Of a stretch of 7,552 nt of DNA, positions 1-6,172 are shown one piece after another; within the stretch, counting starts at the first letter, position 1; each line of letters starts with the position of its first letter. A program made the position numbers and the translations under genes. This stretch comes from Anaerolinea thermophila (GTDB lineage Bacteria > Chloroflexota > Anaerolineae > Anaerolineales > Villigracilaceae). The notes under the pieces were generated by a model. It ran no database searches. It had not been told where the DNA came from and was given only the letters and a program-made list of their open reading frames with translations. The stretch lies in assembly GCA_020722305.1 (NCBI GenBank), contig DYLB01000096.1, positions 1-7,552 on the forward strand. The letters are read 5' to 3'.

Positions 1-344
1 ATTCTTCTGAAATCAGCGGCTCTAGATTTTCCAACAAGGGGGGGGACGGCTTTTGTGGCGGCGAGATAAATCCTGTCCATTTTTACTTCACCGTATTCAT
101 GTGCCAGAATGTTCCGCAAGCTGATGATCTGCGCTCATTCGATTTCGGGATGTTTTTCCTGAAAGCCTTTGGAAACCTGGTTTGCCGCTTCGCCGACGAT
201 CAGAAACAATCGTTCAATGGCATAGCGAATTGTCTTGTTCTCGACGAGCTTCGCGTGTGGAACACCTTTGATGATCTCGGTGATTTCCAAAGCATATTTC
301 CGCATGTCCCACAAATAGGACACATCCCTCTCATCAGGCGGCAC
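1..344 (-). pseudogene. HepT-like (DUF86) HEPN ribonuclease toxin, interrupted by an in-frame stop
   Basis: HepT proteins are small all-helical RNases of MNT-HEPN toxin-antitoxin pairs. From a GTG at 342-344 (preceded by TAGGTGA) the minus strand reads 69 codons starting MPPDERDVSYLWDM and ending KHPEIE. It then meets TGA at 135-137. The same frame continues with AQIISLRNILAHEYGEV and about 30 more codons to the window edge, with no further stop or frameshift. That second part holds the HepT motif R-x4-H-x-Y (R77, H82, Y84 if the stop counts as residue 70). Relatives usually have Trp where the TGA stands, so a single TGG-to-TGA change explains the break. A protein ending at the stop would lack the catalytic motif and the last helices. 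The gene leaves the window at or near its natural end. No MntA-type nucleotidyltransferase partner is visible; one could lie beyond the left edge. The family call is firm from the motifs. That the gene is dead is an inference. Confidence 0.85.
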
Positions 345-413
345 AAATCACCTAGAAGCAGCCAAATTCTGGTAAGATGGGTAGGTAGTGACTAAATTCT
401 ACAGAAATCTGCT

Positions 414-1391
414 GTGAAAACCTTATCTGCCACCGCCCAAGCCCACCCCAACATCGCCTTCATCAAGTACTGGGGTAATCGCGACTCTGTCCTGCGCCTC
501 CCGTCCAACGGTTCCATCTCGATGAACCTGGATGGCTTGACCACGCGCACGACGGTCAGTTTCCAGCCCTCGCTGCCGTTCGATGAGTTGACCATCAACG
601 GGCACGAGGTGATCGGCAAGGGATTGGATCGGGTCTCGTCCATCCTCGATTTGGTGCGCCGGATGGCCGGGATCGGGATGAAGGCGGAGGTCATCAGCGA
701 GAGCAACTTCCCCTCCGGGGCGGGGATCGCCTCGTCCGCCTCGGCGTTCGCGGCCCTGGCTTTGGCGGCGACCCAGGCCGCGGGTCTGGGGTTGAGCGAG
801 GCGGAACTCTCCCGGCTGGCGCGGCGCGGTTCGGGGTCAGCCAGCCGCTCGGTCCCGGGCGGATTCGTCGAATGGCACGCTGGAAACACGGACGAAGAGT
901 CGTTCGCCGAATCCATTGCCTCCCCCGATCATTGGGATTTGGCCGACTGCGTGGCAATCCTCAGCGCCGGGCACAAGCAGACCGGCTCGACCGAGGGCCA
1001 TGCCCTGGCCCCCACCAGCCCGTTGCAAGCCGCGCGTGTGGCCGACGCTCCCCGCCGCCTCGACCTGTGCCGCCAGGCTATCCTGAAGCGGGATTTCGAG
1101 AGCCTGGCCTCCATCGTGGAACTGGACTCAGACATGATGCACGCGGTGATGATGACCAGCCAGCCCGCCCTGTTCTACTGGCAGCCCGCCACCCTGACGG
1201 TGATGCAGGCCGTGCGTGAGTGGCGTAGCCAGGGACTGCCGGTCTTTTACACGATTGATGCCGGACCGAACGTCCACGTCCTTTGCCCCCAGGCTGCCCT
1301 CGGCGAGACCGAGAAAAACCTGCGCGGCCTGCCGGGTGTGACAGATGTCCTGGTCGCCGGCGTGGGCGGTCCGGCGCGTTTGCTGAGCTGA
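414..1391 (+). CDS. mvaD: Diphosphomevalonate decarboxylase family protein (GHMP kinase fold; may act on phosphomevalonate)
   Basis: This family carries out the ATP-dependent decarboxylation of 5-diphosphomevalonate to isopentenyl diphosphate in the cytosol, the last step of the classical mevalonate pathway. The 325 residues match the usual length. Visible signatures are HPNIAFIKYWGNRD (11-24), PSNGSISMNLDG (30-41), the GHMP ATP loop PSGAGIASSAS (100-110), SGSASRSVPGGF (140-151) with the expected catalytic Arg145, GSTEGHALAPTSPL (191-204), and DAGPNVHVL (282-290) with the expected catalytic Asp282. The position after KYWG, usually Lys, is Asn22. GTG at 414 is the only reasonable start: TAA lies in frame at 393-395 and the conserved N-terminus begins at once; the ribosome site is weak. 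Roseiflexus, also in Chloroflexota, has a relative that decarboxylates 5-phosphomevalonate in an alternative route, so the substrate is not certain. The family assignment is sure; the gene is divergent from the broken HepT gene. Confidence 0.93.
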   Translation: MKTLSATAQAHPNIAFIKYWGNRDSVLRLPSNGSISMNLDGLTTRTTVSFQPSLPFDELTINGHEVIGKGLDRVSSILDLVRRMAGIGMKAEVISESNFPSGAGIASSASAFAALALAATQAAGLGLSEAELSRLARRGSGSASRSVPGGFVEWHAGNTDEESFAESIASPDHWDLADCVAILSAGHKQTGSTEGHALAPTSPLQAARVADAPRRLDLCRQAILKRDFESLASIVELDSDMMHAVMMTSQPALFYWQPATLTVMQAVREWRSQGLPVFYTIDAGPNVHVLCPQAALGETEKNLRGLPGVTDVLVAGVGGPARLLS

Positions 1392-1397
1392 TATAAT
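1389..1397 (+). promoter_or_regulatory. Extended -10 promoter element for the rseP operon
   Basis: TGATATAAT is an exact TG-n-TATAAT extended -10 element. Its TGA is the stop codon of the decarboxylase gene. The ATG of the next gene is at 1432, so a transcript starting near 1404 would have a leader of about 28 nt holding an AGG ribosome site at 1422-1424. No good -35 hexamer is seen, which extended -10 promoters can tolerate. The decarboxylase transcript may also read through, because no terminator hairpin is visible here. Confidence 0.55.
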
Positions 1398-1431
1398 AGC
1401 AAGTTGATTTTCACAGAATACAGGTAACCCA

Positions 1432-2760
1432 ATGACACTTAGATTGATCCTCGAATTCATAGGGGCGCTGGCCTTCCTCATCATCATCCACGAAATGGGA
1501 CATTTCATCGCCTGCCGGGCGCTAAATGTCGAAGTGGAAGAGTTCGGAATAGGCCTGCCCCCCAAACTTTTCCGATTCTGGCGCTTGAAAGGCGCTATGA
1601 CCATTGGCCGCCACCGGCTTGAGATTCCCCGCAATTTCGAATTACCCTTCGACGCCCGGAACAGCCTTAAGCGCGGCGTGGAGGCGACCGTAAAACCGGT
1701 CAATGGCAAGCTGGTGCTCCGCTCCATCACCCTGGCGGCGACCGAAGACGGCCAGTACACCCCGCCCGCCAATGATTACGTTGCACTGCCCAACGACGAA
1801 GTCCGTATTTCGGGCATCCTCAAGGAAGTCGTGCTCGGGACCGAGTTCACCATCAACGCCCTGCCGCTGGGAGGCTTCGTGCGCCCTAAAGGCGAGAACG
1901 ACCCGGAGGTCTTCGGCGGGCTGGCGGCCGCCCCGGCCTGGAAACGGGTGATCGTGGCTTTCGCCGGGCCGGTGATGAACCTGTTGGCCGCATTGATCTT
2001 CCTGGTCTACACGTTTGGGGTTTACGGCAACCCGGTCGCCATCCCGAACCAGGTCCAGATCGCGGCCGTGGACGCCGATTCACCCGCCCAGGCCGCCGGC
2101 CTGCGCTCCTGCGACGTGATCAACTCGATTAATGGCCAGCCGGTTTACACCCACACCGACCTTTCAGCCATCATCGCCCAGAACCTCGACCAGCCAGTGA
2201 CCCTGGCCTACACCCGCAACGGCCAGGCCAACACCGTCTCGCTGGTGCCGCGTTCGAACCCGCCGGAAGGCAAGGGCGCGATGGGCGTCCAGGTCAGCAA
2301 CCGCTTGACCTTCGAGAGACTGTCCGCCGGGCAGATCTTGCCGGCCAGTTTCTCGACCCTGGCCAGCACCGGCTACGAAATGATCAACCTGCCCATCCGT
2401 ATGCTCAGCAACCAGATCGCGCCCGAAGAAGGCCGCCTGGTGGGACTCAAAGGCATGTATGATATTTACGCCGGGGTGCGCACCGGCGACCTGTTCGCCT
2501 GCGCCCCGCAGCCATTCAACGTGTTGAATTTCCTGATCACCCTGACCGTTTCTCTGGGTATGCTCAACCTGTTGCCCATCCCGGCCCTGGACGGCGGGCG
2601 GATCCTCTTCGCCCTGCCGGAGCTGGTCGTTGGCCGCCGCATTTCGCCGCAGTACGAAAGCTTCGTCAACCTGATTACCTTCGTCAGTTTCATCCTGTTG
2701 ATCGGCGCGCTGCTCTTCGTCAACTTCAGGGATTTCATCAACCCGGTCCAATTCCCTTAG
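1432..2760 (+). CDS. rseP: Site-2 protease family membrane zinc metalloprotease (M50, RseP-like) with PDZ domain
   Basis: M50 proteases cut transmembrane segments of substrates such as anti-sigma factors inside the membrane. The zinc motif HEMGH (20-24) lies in the first membrane helix (about 5-30). A second helix follows at about 172-198 with FAGPVMNLLAA. A PDZ domain spans about 202-275, including SPAQAAGLRSCDVINSING. The third helix carries NLLPIPALDGGR (379-390), where Asp387 should be the third zinc ligand. A fourth helix covers about 412-431. All catalytic elements are present, so it should be active. At 442 residues it is longer than a compact one-PDZ form, because about 85-90 residues separate PPKLFRFW (43-50) from INALPLGGFV (141-150). 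In typical relatives these are separated by only 10-20 residues. ATG 1432 has AGG seven bases upstream. It heads the run of genes to 6172. The substrate is unknown; no sigma or anti-sigma gene lies in the window. Confidence 0.9.
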   Translation: MTLRLILEFIGALAFLIIIHEMGHFIACRALNVEVEEFGIGLPPKLFRFWRLKGAMTIGRHRLEIPRNFELPFDARNSLKRGVEATVKPVNGKLVLRSITLAATEDGQYTPPANDYVALPNDEVRISGILKEVVLGTEFTINALPLGGFVRPKGENDPEVFGGLAAAPAWKRVIVAFAGPVMNLLAALIFLVYTFGVYGNPVAIPNQVQIAAVDADSPAQAAGLRSCDVINSINGQPVYTHTDLSAIIAQNLDQPVTLAYTRNGQANTVSLVPRSNPPEGKGAMGVQVSNRLTFERLSAGQILPASFSTLASTGYEMINLPIRMLSNQIAPEEGRLVGLKGMYDIYAGVRTGDLFACAPQPFNVLNFLITLTVSLGMLNLLPIPALDGGRILFALPELVVGRRISPQYESFVNLITFVSFILLIGALLFVNFRDFINPVQFP

Positions 2761-2769
2761 GATAAGCTC

Positions 2770-3756
2770 ATGAACGAAAATAAAGCTTTCCAGGTCGTCC
2801 TGGATGCCCTGCTGGACGAAAGCCAGCCCTTCCCGCCCCGGCTGATGTACCTTTTTTCCGACATCCAGCCGGATGACCTGTCCACCGTGCTCTACATCTG
2901 GCCGAAAGTCTCGCAGACCCGCAAACACGGCCTGCTCGAAGACCTGGAAGCCCTGGCCGAATCGGATACCCTGCTCTCATTCGAGGCTTTCGCCCGCTCG
3001 CTGCTGGAGGATGGGGATGGACGCGTCCGTACGCTCGCCATCCGGCTGTTGTGGGAATGCGACGACACCAAACTCATCCCGGTTTACAAGCGCATCCTCA
3101 GCTCGGACCCGGAGCCTGTTACGCGGGCCGCGGCCGCGACCGCCCTGGGAAATTTCATCAACCTCGGCGAACTGGATGAAATCCCGGAGAAAGTCCTGCA
3201 TGAGGTGGAAAAAGAACTGCTCGAGGCGGCCCACAACGCCGGGGATGAACTGGTCCAGCGCCGGGCCGTCGAAGCCCTGGGATTCTCGTCCATCCCCGAG
3301 GTGCCGCTGCTGATCGAAAGCGCCTTCGCCCGCAAGGAAGCCGACTGGAAGGTCAGCGCCCTGTTCGCCATGGGCCGCTCCCACGACAACCGCTGGGACC
3401 AGGCGGTGCTCGGCGCCCTCGAGCACTCCGACCCCGGCGTCCGGGCCGAGGCCATCCGGGCCGCGGGCGAACTGCCCGTGGAAGATGCCCGCGAGACCCT
3501 GATCGCCCTGCTGGAAAAGGAAGATGAAGAAGAGGAAGAATCCGAAACCCGGTTGGATATCATCTGGGCGCTGTCACAGATTGGCGGCGAAGGGGTACGC
3601 GAGGCGCTCGAAAGCCTTTACGAAGAATTGGACGACGATGAGGAGATCGAATTCCTCGACGAGGCCCTCGACAACCTGACCTTCACCGAAGAGCTGAATT
3701 TATTCGATATGTTCGAAATCGATATGGATGATGAAGACAACCTCGACGAATTGTAG
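2770..3756 (+). CDS. Acidic HEAT-repeat protein
   Basis: This is a 328-residue protein with no signal peptide or membrane segment, so it is likely cytoplasmic. After an N-terminal part of about 65 residues it consists of repeated helix pairs of HEAT type. Examples are DGRVRTLAIRLLWE (83-96), EPVTRAAAATALGNF (115-129), ELVQRRAVEALG (160-171), ADWKVSALFAMG (191-202), DPGVRAEAIRAAGEL (221-235) and ETRLDIIWALSQIGG (259-273). The last 80 residues are strongly acidic, with Glu runs at 251-257 and an Asp/Glu-rich end. HEAT arrays are protein-binding scaffolds; no catalytic motif is seen and no specific function can be named. ATG 2770 is 9 nt past the rseP stop, and AGG of its ribosome site overlaps that stop codon. 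This implies cotranscription and perhaps translational coupling with the protease. Confidence 0.85.
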   Translation: MNENKAFQVVLDALLDESQPFPPRLMYLFSDIQPDDLSTVLYIWPKVSQTRKHGLLEDLEALAESDTLLSFEAFARSLLEDGDGRVRTLAIRLLWECDDTKLIPVYKRILSSDPEPVTRAAAATALGNFINLGELDEIPEKVLHEVEKELLEAAHNAGDELVQRRAVEALGFSSIPEVPLLIESAFARKEADWKVSALFAMGRSHDNRWDQAVLGALEHSDPGVRAEAIRAAGELPVEDARETLIALLEKEDEEEEESETRLDIIWALSQIGGEGVREALESLYEELDDDEEIEFLDEALDNLTFTEELNLFDMFEIDMDDEDNLDEL

Positions 3757-3764
3757 AGCCGCCA

Positions 3765-4679
3765 TTGGACCAACTGCTCAGCACGTTTACAAACAACCTG
3801 CTGCCCATCATGCTGATTGCAGGCACAGGTTATTTTCTTGGCAGATCCCTATCCATTAACTCACGTTCAGTCGGGCGGGTCATCTTTTACGTCTTCAGCC
3901 CGGCGCTGGTGCTCAACCTGCTGCTCCAGAATGAAATCCCCTTCGACCAGGTGGCCCGCACGATGTCCTTCGCCGGCCTCATGTTCTTTTCGACCGGCGT
4001 GATCGCCTGGGTCGTGGCCCAGCTGCTGCACCTTACCCGGCCGCTGACCATCATCCTGGTGCTGACTTCGATGTTCGGCAATTCGGGCAACTACGGCCTG
4101 TCGCTGGTCTCGTTCGCTTTCGGCGAGGACGCCCTGGCCTTTGCCAGTATCTATTTCGTCATGTCGTCCATCCTGTTCAATACCGTCGGCGTGTTGATCG
4201 CCTCGCTGGGCAAATCCTCCTGGCTGGAAGCCGTGAAGGGCCTGGCCCGCGTCCCGACCATGTACGCGGTGGCGCTGGCGGCGCTGATCAATATCACCGG
4301 GTTCGAACTGCCCATGCTGGTCGAGCGCACGGTCACGACCCTGGCCAACGGAGCCATCCCGCTGATGCTGGTGCTGCTCGGCCTGGAATTGCAGCAGGTG
4401 ACCAAAAACGGGGTCAACCTGCGCGTAGCGGGCATCAGCGTCGCCATGCGCCTGGGTATTGGAGCGCTGCTCGGATTTTTGTTGAGCATACCCTTCGGGC
4501 TGAACGGCCCGGCCCGGCAGGCGAGCATCATCGAGGCCTCCGTCCCGGCTGCGGTGACGAATATCGTCCTGGCGACCGAGTACGAGCTTGAGCCGTCCCT
4601 GGTGACAGCCATCGTCTTTTTCAGCACGATCCTCAGCCCGCTCACTCTCACGCCGCTGCTGGTCCTCCTGGGGGGCTAG
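3765..4679 (+). CDS. AEC (auxin efflux carrier) family permease
   Basis: This is a polytopic inner-membrane transporter of 304 residues, almost all of it in about ten hydrophobic segments. It has the features of AEC/PF03547 carriers: IMLIAGTGYFLGRSL near the N-terminus, FGNSGNYGLSL (104-114) in the middle, GAIPLMLVLLGLEL (196-209), and EASVPAAVTNIVLA (257-270) in the second half. Bacterial members move organic anions such as malate or amino-acid derivatives; the substrate here cannot be told. The start is TTG at 3765, because TAG lies in frame at 3754-3756 and the first ATG would cut into the first membrane helix. The ribosome site is weak (AGAG at 3755-3758). The gene begins 8 nt after the HEAT gene and ends 1 nt before the next start, so it belongs to the same transcript. 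Confidence 0.88.
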   Translation: MDQLLSTFTNNLLPIMLIAGTGYFLGRSLSINSRSVGRVIFYVFSPALVLNLLLQNEIPFDQVARTMSFAGLMFFSTGVIAWVVAQLLHLTRPLTIILVLTSMFGNSGNYGLSLVSFAFGEDALAFASIYFVMSSILFNTVGVLIASLGKSSWLEAVKGLARVPTMYAVALAALINITGFELPMLVERTVTTLANGAIPLMLVLLGLELQQVTKNGVNLRVAGISVAMRLGIGALLGFLLSIPFGLNGPARQASIIEASVPAAVTNIVLATEYELEPSLVTAIVFFSTILSPLTLTPLLVLLGG

Positions 4680-4680
4680 A

Positions 4681-5892
4681 ATGCGTTTTTGGCAGGTCTT
4701 TTTGGCGGTGTGCCTCGTCAGCCTGGCGGCCGCTCCGGGCGCGGGCGCGCAGGCCCGGGTCCAGGTAAGCGACGTGGGGGTGCGCTACGAGTTCGGGATC
4801 CAGGTCACGGTAACGGCACGGCTCGAGGCCGGGAGTCCGCTCCAATCCGCCACCCTTTTCATCCAACCCCAAGCCAAGCCCGAAGCCCTGGTCTTCCCGC
4901 TCCAACCCGCCGGAGACGGACGGGTCGAGTATCGTTACGCCGTCCAGCCGGGGATTTTGCGCCCGTTCGAGCGGGTGGTGTTCTGGTTCGGCGCAACGCT
5001 GGCCGACGGGCAGGTGCTGGCGAGCGACCGCTTCGCCTTCCGCTACGACGACAACCGCTTTGCCTGGCAAACGCTGGAGGGCGGCCCGCTGCGGGTGCAT
5101 TGGTACGCCGGCGAGGCGGCCTTCGGGCAGCAGGCGTTCGACAAGGCTCTGGCCGGTCTGGAAGCGGCCCGGCGGCTGGTGGCTGCCGACCCGCCCGACC
5201 CGCTGGATATTTTCGTCTACGCCAGCGCGGCCGACCTGCAAAGCGCCCTGAACCGGCCCGAACAGGCCTGGGTGGCCGGACACGCCGACCCCGACCTGGG
5301 GGTGGCGCTGGTTTCCATCGCCCCCGGCCCGCAGCAAAGCCTGGAGATGGATCGGCAGTTCCCCCACGAACTGGTACACGTGCTGTTGTACGCCAGGGCC
5401 GGTGCCGGGTATACCAGCCTGCCCGAATGGCTGCGGGAGGGCCTGGCCTCGCTGGCCGAGCTTGCCCCCGACCCCGACGCCTCGCGGGCGCTGGAAATCG
5501 CCAGCCGGACGAACAGCCTGATCCCGCTCGCCGACCTGTGCGGATCGTTCCCGCCGGGTGCGGAGCGGAATTACCTGGCCTACGCCGAATCCGGCTCCTT
5601 CACGGGATTCCTGTACGATGCGTACGGGAGCCGGGGGCTGGATTCCCTTATCTCGGCCTACGCCGGCGGCCAGGGCTGTGACCCGGGCGCGGCCGCCGCG
5701 TTGGGAAAACCTTTGACCCAATTGGAGAGCGAGTGGCGCGAATCGGTGCTGGGCGAGAACCGGGCCGGCGCGGCACTGCGGAATTTGGCCCCTTACATTC
5801 TCGCGGCGCTGGTGGTGCTGCTGGTGCCGCTCTGGCAGGTCTTCACCCGCAAACCGGAAAGGAGTGGCGAAAATGAACACTTCCTCGAATGA
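4681..5892 (+). CDS. Exported, C-terminally anchored peptidase MA-like (gluzincin) protein
   Basis: A signal peptide (residues 1-23, cut after AGA or AQA) is followed by an extracytoplasmic part. About 110 residues of beta-rich character (25-130, with GIQVTVTARLEA) precede a peptidase MA-like domain at about 135-355. HELVH (229-233) is the zinc-binding HExxH, and PEWLREGLASLAE (248-260) gives the expected third ligand Glu253. YAESGSFTGFLYDAYG (301-316) is the helix that usually follows in this family. A single membrane helix (about 370-387) and a short basic tail anchor it with the protease domain outside. All zinc ligands are present, so activity is plausible, but the substrate is unknown. 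The ATG follows the AEC stop by one base, and a G-rich ribosome site (4669-4675) lies in the end of that gene. It overlaps the acylphosphatase gene by 20 nt. A non-proteolytic role is possible, since many MA-like proteins are uncharacterised. Confidence 0.82.
   Translation: MRFWQVFLAVCLVSLAAAPGAGAQARVQVSDVGVRYEFGIQVTVTARLEAGSPLQSATLFIQPQAKPEALVFPLQPAGDGRVEYRYAVQPGILRPFERVVFWFGATLADGQVLASDRFAFRYDDNRFAWQTLEGGPLRVHWYAGEAAFGQQAFDKALAGLEAARRLVAADPPDPLDIFVYASAADLQSALNRPEQAWVAGHADPDLGVALVSIAPGPQQSLEMDRQFPHELVHVLLYARAGAGYTSLPEWLREGLASLAELAPDPDASRALEIASRTNSLIPLADLCGSFPPGAERNYLAYAESGSFTGFLYDAYGSRGLDSLISAYAGGQGCDPGAAAALGKPLTQLESEWRESVLGENRAGAALRNLAPYILAALVVLLVPLWQVFTRKPERSGENEHFLE
5858..5864 (+). promoter_or_regulatory. 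Strong ribosome binding site that fixes the acylphosphatase start
   Basis: AAAGGAG lies eight bases before ATG 5873. The in-frame GTG at 5864 overlaps this element and so cannot use it, which makes the ATG the better start. The element lies inside the end of the preceding gene. Confidence 0.7.
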
Positions 5893-6172
5893 GACTGTGC
5901 GCGTCCACGTCTGGGTCGAGGGACGCGTCCAGGGGGTGGGGTTCCGGGCTTTCGTCCAGCGCGAGGCCCTGCGGATCGGCGTCCTCGGCTGGGTGCGCAA
6001 CGTGGGCTACGACACGGTCGAAGCTGTGGCAGAGGGGGAGAAGGAAAAGGTCAGCCAGTTCATCCGGGTGATGGTGCGCGGCCCGCTCGGCTCACGCGTG
6101 GACGACTGGCGCGAAGAATGGGAAACGGTGATGGGGGAATTTAGGGGTTTTCGGGTGAGGGCAAGCGCATAA
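5873..6172 (+). CDS. acyP: Acylphosphatase
   Basis: Acylphosphatases are small cytosolic enzymes that hydrolyse the carboxyl-phosphate bond of acyl phosphates such as acetyl phosphate or 1,3-bisphosphoglycerate. From ATG 5873 the product has 99 residues, the normal single-domain length. The signature VEGRVQGVGFRAFV (15-28) carries the phosphate-binding loop and catalytic Arg25. GWVRNVGYDTVE (39-50) carries catalytic Asn43. The remaining strands (VEAVAEGEKEKV and the C-terminal FRGFRVRAS) complete the fold. The start overlaps the last 20 nt of the peptidase gene in another frame, so translation is probably coupled. The TAA stop abuts the radC stop on the other strand without a spacer. The family assignment is secure; the physiological substrate is unknown, as in most bacteria. 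Confidence 0.93.
   Translation: MNTSSNETVRVHVWVEGRVQGVGFRAFVQREALRIGVLGWVRNVGYDTVEAVAEGEKEKVSQFIRVMVRGPLGSRVDDWREEWETVMGEFRGFRVRASA

Noticed and set aside
69..80. A 12-base match (AATCCTGTCCAT) shared by both edges (69-80 and 7459-7470), considered as a possible duplication or att-like site.
   Set aside because: About one or two 12-base repeats are expected by chance in a window of this length, and the flanks show no extended similarity.
135..137. TGA read as tryptophan (alternative code) to rescue the HepT gene.
   Set aside because: TGA serves as the ordinary stop of several intact genes here, including the decarboxylase, peptidase and DUF5615 genes, so reassignment is not credible.
99..395. 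A 98-codon plus-strand open frame at the left edge.
   Set aside because: It is the exact antisense of the HepT-like gene, whose minus-strand frame carries the family motifs on both sides of the stop.
345..413. Possible remnant of an MntA antitoxin gene upstream of hepT.
   Set aside because: The minus-strand frames here give only a 16-codon open stretch between TAG (399-401) and TGA (348-350), with no nucleotidyltransferase motif. The space is a 69-nt divergent gap between hepT and the decarboxylase gene.
2164..2928. A 254-codon minus-strand open frame across the rseP-HEAT junction.
   Set aside because: It is antisense to two recognisable genes, has no family motif, and is typical of GC-rich shadow frames.
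4648..6000. A 450-codon open frame on the minus strand, the longest in the window.
   Set aside because: It lies fully antisense to the AEC end, the peptidase gene and the acylphosphatase start, all of which have clear family motifs. Its product is low-complexity (rich in Gly, Arg, Gln and Pro), as expected from the shadow of a GC-rich gene.
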